From Heterobasidion occidentale (Eukaryota; Basidiomycota; Agaricomycetes; Russulales; Bondarzewiaceae), in the NCBI GenBank assembly GCA_039111635.1, contig JBCAQO010000002.1:186001-250000 (forward strand): DNA of 64,000 bases, read 5' to 3'. Under the pieces are notes generated by a model. That model searched no databases, had not been told where the DNA came from, and saw only the letters and a program-made list of their open reading frames with translations. Both the position numbers and the translations under genes were made by a program. Below, piece by piece: positions 44,389 to 54,094 of this stretch. Numbering within the stretch: the stretch's first letter is position 1; every line of letters starts with the position of its first letter.

Positions 44389-45351
44389 TCAGTCGGATTC
44401 GGCCTCCTCTTCTCCTTCCTTGATCCATCCTATCCTTCTTGGTTCGATCCGCCTCCATCCTAGTTCTTCGGGTAAGGTAAACGTGTATGGGTGGAAACGC
44501 TGGTGGTGTGGGGATGGGAATGCTCCGGGCATCGGGTGATATGGTGATCCGTTCGAGGCGGATGACGAGGCTCGGGATATCACGGCTGTGGTCGGCATGT
44601 GATATTCGGTTGGGTCGAATACTTCGTCATCATAGTGGACCGGTCCTGCTAGTCCGATGAGGCGTCGTTCTCCTGCTAAGATACGGGCCGAGAGTGATTC
44701 TTCTCGCGTGTGGAGCGCTCTCTGCGCGTGCATGGCGAACGCGCGTTCCTCTCGGAGGATGCCGAGCGCTCGCAGGACGTCAGCCGTGGATCCTCCCGAC
44801 ATGAACTCTTGTGAGGTATCCCCCGCGAGTAGTCCTAGTAAGTATGTGACGGGGGTAGTGAGGTAGGTGTCTGGTTCTAGGTGGACAATCCCTGGGGTAG
44901 CTTCATCGAACAGAGGTGGAGGGGAGGTGGATGCTCGGTTAGCGGAGGGGTGTGGAGTGGACGTCGTTCGCGGTGTTCCCTCTTCTTCATTAGCCTGGAA
45001 CCGTTCCTCGTCTATCTCGTTCTGTTCCAGTATCCTGATCCTGTCCATCTCGTGTTCGTATTCCGAGTCCGTATCCGACCACCCGTCACTCCTCTCTGGC
45101 CTATTCGGGTCACTTCTTTCCCATAAGTTACCTGCTTCGTCCAAGTAATGGTCGCGGTGCCACCTAACTTCGATTTCTATGTTTCGGGTGTCGTCTTCCT
45201 CCTGTTCCGCCTCCCTGACCGCTTCTTCGTCGTCTTCTGTCCATGGGACGGGTCGCTCTTCGGATACGTCGGACTCCGTAGATGGGGACGGCGTATCGTC
45301 AGTTTGTACAGATTGGTCGACGAAGGTGGTGGTCTGCTCAGAGTCTGACAT
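44389..45351 (-). CDS. Post-pol ORF of element C (acidic, 320 aa)
   Basis: ATG at 45349-45351 (MSDSEQTTTFVDQSVQ) opens an uninterrupted frame to the stop at 44389. The first 140 residues are very acidic and Ser/Thr rich. A region around residues 180-260 is more ordered and helical (PVTYLLGLLAGDTSQEFMSG, DVLRALGILREERAFAMHAQ, SARILAGERRLIGLAGP). The tail is basic and aromatic. There is no zinc knuckle, signal peptide or membrane segment. It occupies the same place as the CCHC ORF of element B but shares no obvious sequence. It starts 124 bp after the pol stop. The function is unknown. Confidence 0.7.
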   Translation of the reverse strand: MSDSEQTTTFVDQSVQTDDTPSPSTESDVSEERPVPWTEDDEEAVREAEQEEDDTRNIEIEVRWHRDHYLDEAGNLWERSDPNRPERSDGWSDTDSEYEHEMDRIRILEQNEIDEERFQANEEEGTPRTTSTPHPSANRASTSPPPLFDEATPGIVHLEPDTYLTTPVTYLLGLLAGDTSQEFMSGGSTADVLRALGILREERAFAMHAQRALHTREESLSARILAGERRLIGLAGPVHYDDEVFDPTEYHMPTTAVISRASSSASNGSPYHPMPGAFPSPHHQRFHPYTFTLPEELGWRRIEPRRIGWIKEGEEEAESD

Positions 45352-45474
45352 GGAGGAGGAAGGCGAGGTTAGAGAGGAAGTTGTTGAATGTGTGGGTTGT
45401 CCGAATGGATGAGGGGATGGAGAGTATCGAGTTCGAGATTTTATACGTTTCTCGCTTTGTTTGTCCAATGTTTG

Positions 45475-46568
45475 TCAAGGTTGCCCAAAGGGAATGGTCG
45501 ACGGATGTTTCACGTTGTATGCTTCCATTAGTTCCTTTGCGTTGGTCAGGCTTGCCCTTGTGACCCATTCATCGGACGAGTCGGGATATCCTTTCCAGTG
45601 CACCAGGTACTGATATCCGCGGCCTCGTTTCCTCTTATCTCTTATCTCTTCGACTTCGTACTCTTCTCCATCCACAAGGTCAGGTGGTGGTTCTTCGAAG
45701 TTTGGTCCGTGAGCGTCGGTCTCTCGATACGGCGTTATTAGCGAGGCGTGGAAGACCGGGTGGTATTTTCCATGTCGGGGGAGCTTTAGTCTGAACGTTA
45801 CGGGTCCTAGCTTCTTTTCGATAAGGAAGGGCCGTGGAGTTTGGGTGCTAGCTTGTCCTTGGGATGTGTTGTCTTAATGTTTTTTCCCGATAGCCAGACC
45901 TTCTGTCCTTCTTCTAGTTCTACCTCGTGCTCCGCTGTTCTTCGCCATTATTTCTGCCGCTGCTTCTAGACTGGCTTTCGTCTCTTCTCTTACGTTTTTC
46001 AGCTTTTTCCAACCGTCGTTCTACGCCAGGGATGTCGGACCTCGGTTCGATTTGTGGCATGATCGTGGGTTAAATCCATATAGGAGTTGGAACGGTGACT
46101 GATGTGTTGCTGAGTGTTCTCGTGCGTTGTGAGCGAATTCGGCGTAGGGAAGTAGTTCTGGCCAGTTATTTTTTCGTAGTTGCAGAACGCTCGGATGTAT
46201 TGTTCGAGTTCTTGATTTACTCGTTCCGTTTCTCCATCGGTTTCCAGGTGATATGCCGTGCTTAGCGCTGTTGTTACCCCTAGTTTTTTCCAAAGTTCCT
46301 TGTGAATCTGGCTGCGAACTGTGGTCCTCTGTCCGATATTATTTTTTCTGGTAGTCCGTATCTTTTCCACACGTTTTTCATGTAAAGATCTGCCGTTCCT
46401 TCTGCATCTATGGTCTTGGCGCAGGGTGTGTACACGACTCCCTTTGTGTTCCTGTCTACGGTTACGTGGATGGAGTCATATGGTCCGACCTGCGGTAGGT
46501 CTGTAATGAAATCCATCGTGACCGTTTGCCAAGGTCCTTTGGTATTACGTACGGTACTAATGGAACTC
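45475..46568 (-). pseudogene. 3' part of pol of element C (integrase core to chromodomain), many one-base losses
   Basis: Read in shifting frames, the minus strand gives the whole integrase: TMDFITDLPQ, SDRGPQFAA, DGETERVNQELEQY (Asp, Asp, Glu), PYAEFAHNAREHSATHQSPF, HPKDKLAPKLHGP, YHPVFHASLITPY, and a chromodomain GYQYLVHWKGYPDSSDEWV ending at 45475. At least seven single-base gaps lie between 45830 and 46580, near 46580, 46535, 46290, 46165, 46070, 46005, 45950 and 45830. Most are one base short in A or T runs. The upstream 2.7 kb of pol has none. Confidence 0.8.
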
Positions 46569-49253
46569 TTATAGGGTGCGTATATTTTTTGTATTTTGGC
46601 ATATCGCGCATCCTGTTACGTATTCTTTTACGAATGTGGACATGCCTGGCCACCAAAAGTTGTCGGATACTAAGACATAAGTCTTCCACCTCCCTGGGTG
46701 TCCGGTTGCGATGGAGTCGTGGTACGTCTTGACTATGTCTCTTTTTAGTTCATCGTTGGGTGGTACATAGACTTTTCCTTGATGCCATATAAGTTCGTCT
46801 TCGTAGTTCCATTTTTGCAGCCCTTTTGCCAGCGCTCGCGGTCCTGATGCTTTTATAACGTCCATTGCTTCCGTTATTTCTTTGTCTCTTGCCGTTACTT
46901 CCTTTAGTCTTTGTCGGAGTTGTCTGTCCAACAGTTCGATCGTGCCTCGTCCTGTTGCTTTTTTGACAAATAGTTGTGGGTTTAGTAACGTTTGGTTTGT
47001 GTTATCTAATTTCACCCCCCGTTTTAGGTCTGGACGCCTGGACAGTGCATCTGGGCGGTGCGTGACTCCTGGCTTATGAACGAGGGTAAAATCGAATCGA
47101 GATAAGAAAAGGGACCATCTGGCTTGTCGGCGGGATAAGGTTCTGGCAGTTCCGAAGTAAAGGAGGTTCTTGTGATCTGACCAGATTTCGAAAGGCCAGT
47201 GGGCTCCTTCGAGGTACACGCGCCAGTGGTCCAGGGCGTGGATGACTGCAAGTAATTCCTTATCAAAGATGTCATAATTTCGTTCGGCGGCGTTGAACGA
47301 CTTCGAAAGGAATGCTACTGGGTGCCATCCATCACCTGGTATTTCTTGTGACAAGATAGCGCCTGATGCAAAGTCCGATGTGTCGGTCTCCAGCCTGAAT
47401 GGTCGTTTATGATTGGGGTAGATAAGAACCGGTGTGGATACGAAGGCTTGTTTGAGTGCCGTAAAGGCTTCCTGTCTCGCTTCCGTCCATATGAAGGGGG
47501 TGTCCTTTTTTGTGAGGTCATTCAAGGGTCGTGCGATAGTGGCAAAATCGCGGATGAACCTTCGGTAAAAGTTTCCGAAGCCTAAGAATGATTGGACTTC
47601 TTTTAGGGTAGTTGGTGTGGGCCAGGCCGAGATACCATCGATTTTAACCGGGTCCATCGAAATTCTGTCCTTCGAGATGATAAATCCGAGATATTCGACT
47701 TCTTCGACTTCGAATTGGCACTTCGTTGGCTTGAGGAATAAGTCATGTTCAAGCAGTATCTTCATGACTTGCACAGTGACCCTTCGGTGTTCTTCCAAGG
47801 TTTTTGTAAACACCAGGATATCATCCATGTACACCGTGACAACTCGGGCAATGATGAGGTCGTGGAAGATAGTGTTCATCATTGTTTGGAATGTCGCCGG
47901 GGAGTTGCAAAGTCCGAAGAACATGACGAGGCATTCGTAAAGGCCGTATTTGGTTAGGAAGGCCGTCTTCCATTCGTCTCCTTCTGCTATGCGAATATTG
48001 TTGTACCCCCATTTGACGTCGAACTTCGAGAATATCCTTGCTCCGGACCTAGCGATAGTTCGTATAACATCGTCGATTAGGGGTAGGGGGTATTTGTTTT
48101 TTATCGTGTTTTCGTTTAATCGGCGATAGTCTTGCACGGGTCTAAGGTCTCCTTCCTTTTTCTTTACAAAAAAGAAGGGCGAGGCTTGTGGCGATTTGGA
48201 TATTCGAATTGTTCCCCTTTTTACGTGTTCCTGTATTACGTCATACAGTTTTTCATCTTCGTATTCCGTTAGGGGGTACAACTTGCATCCCTTGGGTTCC
48301 CATCCTGGTTTCATGTCAATATGGTGGTCCCACGAGCTATGTTGTGGCAGTCGTTGGGACGCTTCTTGACTGAAAACTTTTGCGAACCGCTTTAGGATGT
48401 ATCTTGGGACGATCTCCTCCGTCGTGCGTACATCCTTTTTTTTGTTAGCTTCTTCTGCTAATTCTTGCGATTTACTGTGAGTCGATCGAAGGTGGATTGT
48501 CCCGTCCGGGTTCGTTTCAAAGATATTTTCGCCATAGCGGTTTTCATAGAGGTCCGTAATGAACTCGTTGATTCCTTCGTCTTCTTCGCTCTCTTCTGGT
48601 AGACCTTCCGGCTGGTCTTCTATTGATACGTAATTGACCGCCTTCCTTGCTCCACGCCGTGCGAGTCTTTCTGCCTTGATGATAATCTCGGCCTTGCTCG
48701 TTATGCATGTCGAGGAGCACGCTTGGAAGGTTAGGTCATTATTCACCCAATTGATTCTGGGGTTGTGTTCGTGCAACCAATCTGTTCCTAGGATAAGGTC
48801 TTCTCCTCCCAAGTCCGTTACTAGTAGTTCGCATTGTTCGTCGTGGTAATCCCCTTCGTCGTTCTCCATCCTCATCAGTAGACGCGCTTTGTTTGTGATA
48901 GCTCCTCCCTGATTTGCTGAGCCGTCCACATTGAAGACAGGTATTGATTGTCCTATTTTCTCAAGTTTTATCCCTTGAGTGCGGCAGAATTGCTTGTCAA
49001 TGAGGAGTCCTTCTGCCCCTGAGTCAATTAATACCCTTGCTCCGGTGTTTCCCTCCGAATGTTTTAGCTGTACTTTTATGCGCATGGACGATTTTTGATT
49101 TGATTTGGTGAGTCGTACAGATGTTTTCACATGGGGAGGGTCTATGGATCCTACATACACCGATGATGAGGATCGCGCTAAAAATTTGTGTCCGCTTCCT
49201 TCTTTCCACTTTCCCTGCTCAGGGCTTGTAGCAACGCTTCTTGTTCGTCCCAC
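46569..49253 (-). CDS. pol of element C: protease, RT, RNase H, start of integrase
   Basis: This is an open 894-codon frame that overlaps the end of gag in the -1 frame. Protease: LIDSGAEGLLID and GTDWLHEHNP. RT: VKKKEGDLRPVQDYRRLNE, FSKFDVKWGYNNIR and the catalytic YMDDILVFT. RNase H: ETDTSDFASGAILSQ and FDKELLAVIHALDHW. Integrase finger: HPGRWK...CAICQNTKN. The frame stops at 46569 because of a one-base loss in an A run. The first ATG is not used: translation is expected by frameshift from gag, so the mapped start is only the open-frame limit. Confidence 0.9.
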   Translation of the reverse strand: MGRTRSVATSPEQGKWKEGSGHKFLARSSSSVYVGSIDPPHVKTSVRLTKSNQKSSMRIKVQLKHSEGNTGARVLIDSGAEGLLIDKQFCRTQGIKLEKIGQSIPVFNVDGSANQGGAITNKARLLMRMENDEGDYHDEQCELLVTDLGGEDLILGTDWLHEHNPRINWVNNDLTFQACSSTCITSKAEIIIKAERLARRGARKAVNYVSIEDQPEGLPEESEEDEGINEFITDLYENRYGENIFETNPDGTIHLRSTHSKSQELAEEANKKKDVRTTEEIVPRYILKRFAKVFSQEASQRLPQHSSWDHHIDMKPGWEPKGCKLYPLTEYEDEKLYDVIQEHVKRGTIRISKSPQASPFFFVKKKEGDLRPVQDYRRLNENTIKNKYPLPLIDDVIRTIARSGARIFSKFDVKWGYNNIRIAEGDEWKTAFLTKYGLYECLVMFFGLCNSPATFQTMMNTIFHDLIIARVVTVYMDDILVFTKTLEEHRRVTVQVMKILLEHDLFLKPTKCQFEVEEVEYLGFIISKDRISMDPVKIDGISAWPTPTTLKEVQSFLGFGNFYRRFIRDFATIARPLNDLTKKDTPFIWTEARQEAFTALKQAFVSTPVLIYPNHKRPFRLETDTSDFASGAILSQEIPGDGWHPVAFLSKSFNAAERNYDIFDKELLAVIHALDHWRVYLEGAHWPFEIWSDHKNLLYFGTARTLSRRQARWSLFLSRFDFTLVHKPGVTHRPDALSRRPDLKRGVKLDNTNQTLLNPQLFVKKATGRGTIELLDRQLRQRLKEVTARDKEITEAMDVIKASGPRALAKGLQKWNYEDELIWHQGKVYVPPNDELKRDIVKTYHDSIATGHPGRWKTYVLVSDNFWWPGMSTFVKEYVTGCAICQNTKNIRTL

Positions 49254-50335
49254 CTAAGCTTTCCTATAAACCTCTGGATCTCTTCTCCGCTAATCTCAGG
49301 CTCCGTCTGACGTAAAGTTGCATCCTCGCCGGGTGAGTAGGTCTGCCGAGCTGCGAGTCTAGCCCTGAATGGGTTAGTCGTCGCCACGCCTCTACCCTCT
49401 CCCTGAGTTGCTTCCTCGCTACTGTTCTGAGCTCGCGCTGCGAACGCTCGGCCATTGCCACTTCCTCCTCTTCCCAGCCCTCCGCCGGTCGAAGCCTGTC
49501 CGTACCCCATTTTTCTGTCACCCGATTGAACATATCCAGCTGCCCCTTGAGGTACCCTAGATGCACCCCTAGCGGGACATTGGTTGGCCATGTGTCCCTT
49601 CTTTCGACAGTAAAAGCACCCACCCTCCATTCGGAGTCTGTTCCTTTCTTCGTCGGTGAGGGGAGTGCGAAGTGCGTCGACGGCCATAGGTACGACGGAA
49701 TTGTTCATACTGGCTGGGGCGTTGGATGAGTTATAGCGGAAGGGGTTATTCCGTTGTGTTGTTGCCGCAGGGATGGAGCTTTTTATGCTCTGGAGTTCCC
49801 TCCATTGGTTATCAAACCGTTGCGTGTATGAAATCCAGTCGGCTATTCTGGTCGGCATGTCCGGGAGCCTGTAAATTTGTTTGAGGATTTCTGGGTGTAT
49901 GGCTCGGCGGAAGTAGTCAACGGTTGACTCCATGTCGAATCCGCTTTCTGCCGCCGTGATTTGGAAGTCTGCCACGAAGTCATCTGCCGTCCTTTTTCCC
50001 ATTCTCATGGTGAACAGCTTCTGTCGTGCCTTCTGTTCCGTTCCTTCGTCCCTGAACACCTGCGCTAGTTCTTCCAGAAATTTTTTGAACGTTCCCCACG
50101 TTAGCCGGGTTTCTCCTTCTCTCCAGGTCCTGAGTTCCCTGTCGTAATAGTACCTCTGTGCGTACATTGATGCAGTTCCCGCTCTCATGTAGGATAGTAC
50201 AAATAGGATCTTGGCTTTGTCATCGGTGAATTTGGCGGGATTGGCGGTAATGTACATGTGGCATTCGTAAATCCATTCTCTGTACTGGGTTCTTGTTCCA
50301 TCGTATTCCTTCGGTTTGTTTAGTTTATCCGACAT
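49178..50335 (-). CDS. gag of element C
   Basis: ATG at 50333-50335 (MSDKLNKPKEYDGTRTQYRE) opens 385 codons. The capsid-like part spans about residues 10-190 (AKILFVLSYMRAGTASMYAQ, LEELAQVFRDEGTEQKARQK, ADFQITAAESGFD, WISYTQRFDNQWRELQ). A zinc knuckle near residue 245 (CFYCRKKGHMANQC) and a Gly/Arg/Ala-rich part follow. The stop at 49178-49180 directly follows a slip heptamer. It packages element RNA in the particle. The matching start and length with gypsy gag proteins support the ATG. Confidence 0.9.
   Translation of the reverse strand: MSDKLNKPKEYDGTRTQYREWIYECHMYITANPAKFTDDKAKILFVLSYMRAGTASMYAQRYYYDRELRTWREGETRLTWGTFKKFLEELAQVFRDEGTEQKARQKLFTMRMGKRTADDFVADFQITAAESGFDMESTVDYFRRAIHPEILKQIYRLPDMPTRIADWISYTQRFDNQWRELQSIKSSIPAATTQRNNPFRYNSSNAPASMNNSVVPMAVDALRTPLTDEERNRLRMEGGCFYCRKKGHMANQCPARGASRVPQGAAGYVQSGDRKMGYGQASTGGGLGRGGSGNGRAFAARAQNSSEEATQGEGRGVATTNPFRARLAARQTYSPGEDATLRQTEPEISGEEIQRFIGKLRWDEQEALLQALSRESGKKEADTNF
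49181..49187 (-). promoter_or_regulatory. -1 ribosomal frameshift heptamer A AAU UUU at the gag stop (element C)
   Basis: In the gag frame the codons are ACA AAT TTT TAG, which gives the canonical slip sequence A AAU UUU immediately before the stop. Pol is open in the -1 frame through it (GHKFLARSSS). Confidence 0.7.
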
Positions 50336-51134
50336 ATCGTCGTCAGATTCTTCGGTCGTCTTCGGGTGTTTCGGGGTTTCCGGGAGGATCTTCCGGTGGA
50401 TTCGGATCTTCGGTTGGTGGGGTCGGCTGGTTTCGGGGTGGTTCTGGATCGCTTTCGTCTATCGGTGTTATTGCCCCCTTGGGGATAATTCCTTCTTCGA
50501 TGTCTTCTTTGGGAATATCGATGGGTCCTGCCGATGGGGTTCTTGCCAGGAGTGGTGCTACGGTTCTGAGTGGTGCCCTTCTGTCTTCCCAGGCTACGAG
50601 TGGAGCGTCTACTGTTTTTCCACTATCCGGTCCTCCCGTATATATCCAATTTCCTTTCGAGGTTCTTCTGATAGGTTGTCCTAGGTGTTGGTATACTTTC
50701 GAGTATTCAAAGTAGTCAGTCCCGTGTGGAACTCGCCCTACGTCTCTTCCTTTTCCTTTGGAAGTCGTGATGGATAATCTCAGAAGCCCGCGCTAGTCTC
50801 GATTTGATTAGAATCGAGGGTCAAGGCAACAGCAGCTTCTCCTGTAGTATGTATGTGTCGTAAAGTACGTATACCGTATGTAACGTCAAGTGCGATTGTA
50901 TCGGTCGTACCTTAGCTGGGTTGATTACCAGACAGAGATATTCTACAACCTGAAGCGACCCTCAATGAAGTGGTATCGCCCAATCGTTCGCTCGAAGTGT
51001 ATAGTAACTAGTACTGTCGACGAACGCTTGTCTTTTGGGACTGCCTAGCGTCGTATGTATGTAGCCGGTGTTCTGCTGAAAAATAGATTCGAGAGTACCT
51101 GTGGTATAGGTTGGGTTTGAGGAGGCTATCCAGA
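50336..51134 (-). pseudogene. Leader and pre-gag ORF of element C
   Basis: A minus-strand frame of about 150 codons ends just before gag. It reads GRVPHGTDYFEYSKVYQHLG, TSKGNWIYTGGPDSGKTVDA, DAPLVAWEDRRAPLRT and a Pro/Glu/Asp-rich end, with no ATG. A frame shift near 50780 joins it to TYGIRTLRHIHTTGEAAVAL and upstream text. This matches the position of the pre-gag ORF of element B. The tail Pro-rich composition is shared, but sequence similarity is weak. Confidence 0.45.
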
Positions 51135-51454
51135 TGTCAAGAACGACTGTGAATGACGAGATGACCTAAACCACAAATATGGGAATGGTGGAAGAGGATG
51201 TTGTTGTGTGGACTTGATCAAACCGATGCTTGTAACCAAGAAGACTGGTGAACAGTAGTTCTGTGATTAGACAAAGGTGGATAGCCTAAGGCTTCCACTA
51301 CTGCGCACAGATCTATAAATACATGAGTGTAGATGCACGGACCAAGTAACTATGGAGCAGGAACGCGAGGTATAGACTTGGGAAGGGTCCAACGTGTCCC
51401 TATATGGAAGGTGGGAAAGTACGAGTACGTAAGAAAGTAAACGAGTTTGTAACA
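51135..51454 (-). repeat. 5' LTR of element C
   Basis: 320-bp direct copy of 43745-44064 with three differences. It is followed by GCAGG. An AT-rich word (ATTTATAGA on the minus strand, near 51311) may be the TATA box. Confidence 0.95.
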
Positions 51455-51459
51455 GCAGG
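51455..51459. repeat. Target site duplication, right copy (GCAGG)
   Basis: Exact match to 43740-43744. Confidence 0.95.
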
Positions 51460-51870
51460 CCAATGCTTGGCTAGGACCTTGATCTCATTGTTCTTAAGCT
51501 TGTTCTAAGTGACACAGAGAGAGAATAAGAGTTAGTTACCATCAAGTGAGGCATGGACATTAGTACCTGGTAAAATCCTTGTCAAAGGTTGCAAGATACT
51601 TGTTAGAGCACAAAAGATGTGTAAGCATCAGATGCAAAAATCCACAATTATATTTAGTAGCATTATCTTGCTTCCTACACACAAAAAACTCTCCTTTATT
51701 GTCCATGTCAAACACACAAAAAGCACATGCAGCATACTCTAGTATCTTGCATATGAGCCACAGATCAGATAGGAGAAGGCAGTTTTGGCAGTGTCCTTGA
51801 GTGTCGTAGAGATTAGCTATATGAGGCACTATGCCATAGGCATTGAGCCCCAGTGAGAACGCCCTCGTTT
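51455..51870 (-). pseudogene. DUF6698-type gene, 5' part, separated by element C
   Basis: Minus-strand text LNAYGIVPHIANLYDTQG and a Cys-rich stretch (HCQNCLLLSDLWLICKILEY, DMDNKGEFFVCRKQDNATKY) leads to LLCSNKYLATFDKDFTR. A 63-bp intron follows (51505-51567, GTACTA...CTTAG), then NKLKNNEIKVLAKHW (51460-51504), which continues in 43744-43664. LLCxxxYLATFD, Arg-x-Lys-Leu-Lys-Asn-x-Glu-Ile-Lys and HWPA-Leu-Tyr is the DUF6698 pattern. With the obvious splice sites the join is one base out of frame, in keeping with a pseudogene. Confidence 0.6.
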
Positions 51871-52459
51871 GAGCTGCGACGAGATCGAGTCCTGGCGAAT
51901 GACTGTCAGGGAATGAAAATAAGGACCAATGCTAGCAAATGGTCTCAGATACGGCATGGGATTTCCTCAGTTGAGTTTGTTTCTCGGTACGAACTCACCA
52001 TTTTTGAATCTTTCTTGTTGTTAAGTTTGTCTACATCTGTTTCCCTCAGGTCGGATCAAATCAAATCAAATAGTGTACTTTACAATAATTAAGGCTGACT
52101 GTATCTTTTCAAATATCTATTAGAGAGCTTTTTCAACTGAATTTATTGTGGATTCTGCCTTAGAGCGAGAAGGAGCTACTCTCGAAAACCAATGTATCTA
52201 TTGAGGTAGATTGCAGTACTAGTATTTTGCTAGGCATACTCAACCACAGCCCTGTTACCATCCGATGCACCATTCTCGCTGCAATGTCTGTACTTCCCCT
52301 CTCGCAATCAGAACTACAGGAACACAACATCAATTGATCGCGATCAGTGAAAGAGTAACTAGCGGCGTGCAGAAAGAGAGACGTACCCTTTATCGATTCT
52401 TAGGACACACGCAATTCGGACGTGGTAGACATCTCTGATCATTGTGGGATTGTCTGACA
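51871..52459. other. No supported gene; AT-rich
   Basis: This is the right continuation of the AT-rich island. The longest frame (79 codons, 51853-52092) has no recognisable content. A TCAAATCAAATCAAATAG simple repeat lies near 52056. Confidence 0.4.
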
Positions 52460-53400
52460 TATGAACAAGCCTTCTAAAGAAATCAATCAGTGAGGCACAC
52501 TGATTGAATATGAGGTGCACGAACCTAACGTGAGGGGGTGGGGATGTAGTGGTGCTGGGCGTAAATTGGGGGAAGGCTGGGGTGAGTGTGTGCGTGGTGG
52601 ATTGGTAAGTAAGAGGGTGGGTGAAGGTAGGGGTTCGGCAGTGAGAGAGAGGTCTGTCATCAGAGAGAGGTGAGCATTAGGAAGTAAAGACATGCAGCAA
52701 GGAGAGACGGACGTCATTATAGCAGACGCTGCAATGCCACTTGGTAGATGGCCCAAGGTCGTCGCGCGGGCTGACGCAGGTTTGGCAGAGGGGGCAAGCA
52801 AAGCAACAGAAGCGATAGAAAGTGTTGTTAAGATGTGCTGCGAGTGGGGCCGCGTGCTGCAAATGCAGTGGGGTACTGCTGCTGCGAGTGACAGGTGGCC
52901 GAGGATGAGGGTCTGATGGTGATGCTGCTGGCATTGGAGGGGAACGACAAGTGGTCCTACAGCCGTGGCAACTTGGACGAGTGGTGGGTTTGCTGGTAAC
53001 GGTGCCCGTGTTGGAGGGTGCTGTGGATGGGGGCAGGGATGGAGGCAGCAGGGCTAGACGCTGTGCCGTCGAGGGCGAGCTTGGCGGTGCCATCACAGAC
53101 GGCGTGGGCAAAGCTGGTGCAGGCATCTGCGGAGCGGAGCTCTGCGTGCTGCAAGAGGCAACCAAGGTTGGCCCAAGAGTCTGTGAGGTTACGGAGGCGG
53201 GCATCGGCATCAAGGTAGGCTGCGTGCTCTGCATTGAGCTTTGCCTCGAGGTTGAGGATAGCCTTGAGTGCGGGCTTTGGGAGGGAGAAGACCGGGGGGA
53301 CTTTTGCTGGTTGGTGGAGATGACGTTGAGGAGGTAGTCGACGCATGGCGCTTTGTGGTGTGCAGCTCATGCCCGAGGTCCTTGTTCACCTGGAGGACGG
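52460..53400 (-). pseudogene. Unknown multicopy family, copy 2
   Basis: The minus strand encodes FSLPKPALKAILNLEAKLNA, EHAAYLDADARLRNLTDSWA, NLGCLLQHAELRSADACTSF and AHAVCDGTAKLALDGTASS, homologous to copy 1 (33115-33327) and to parts of copy 3. An upstream segment (LSTVLQVNKDLGHELHTTKR) matches copy 3. A Pro-rich continuation follows, with no domain known to me. Frames shift between segments. Confidence 0.5.
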
Positions 53401-54094
53401 TGGAGAGGATGAGGGCGAGCTAGGCGGGTGGGGGCTGGGGGTTGCCGTTGACGCGCAAATATGTGCGTCTGATAGCTCTGGAGTGTGGGGCTGTGGGCAG
53501 CGCTGCGCTGTGCCGATGGCAACGACGGGTGCGGGTGGGACGGCGGCCGGGCTAGGTGCATGGTGGGTGGGTGCATGCTTGCATGCCCACGCAGGCCGGG
53601 GAGTGGTTAGTCGGGGGAGGAGCGCGGTTGAACGGGGCGCGGCCGCCTGGTGCGGCGGCGGAGGATGCGAGGGGGGCACTGGTGGGGGAACGGTTGCCAG
53701 TGGTGACCTGGAGAGCGAGGATGAGCACGAGCGCGATCAATGACCATCTGTGTGGAAGGGCGTGCGAGAGCGCGTGCGGCCACGGCCATGGAAGGGGGCA
53801 GGGATGTAGGGTGCTGGGAATGGAGCAGAGGAAGGCTGGGGTGAGCATGTGCGTGATTGGTTTGTGAGTAGGAGGAAAGGTGGTGGGGGAGTTTGGCGGC
53901 GGGAAGTAAGTCTGTCGGGAGAGAAGGTGAGCACAGGGAAGCAAGGACATGCAGGGAGAAGAGACGGACGTCGTCGGTATAGCGGGCGCTGCAATGTCTT
54001 TTGACAACGACTCAAATCTTCCCCACTTGGTCTCTCGACCTTGTACGGTTCACTGACACGTCGATTCGTCTAGTATCTTCTTCATTCCGTTTAT
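53401..54094. other. GC-rich continuation, probably family copy 2 upstream exons
   Basis: Minus-strand frames carry ALQVTTGNRSPTSAPLASSA, which resembles LLQVATDDRSHAGSPPAPSS of copy 1, so part of the same family may lie here in another order. The rest is Pro/His-rich and not interpretable. Confidence 0.35.

Larger units (their letters stand above)
43745..51454 (-). mobile_element. Element C: young Ty3/gypsy retrotransposon (7.7 kb)
   Basis: Two 320-bp LTRs differ at three positions, and a perfect 5-bp GCAGG duplication flanks the element. Minus-strand order: pre-gag ORF, gag, pol (protease, RT, RNase H, integrase, chromodomain), acidic post-pol ORF. gag and the first 894 codons of the pol frame are open. 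The integrase 3' half is broken by many one-base losses. It inserted into an exon of a DUF6698-type gene. Confidence 0.95.
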
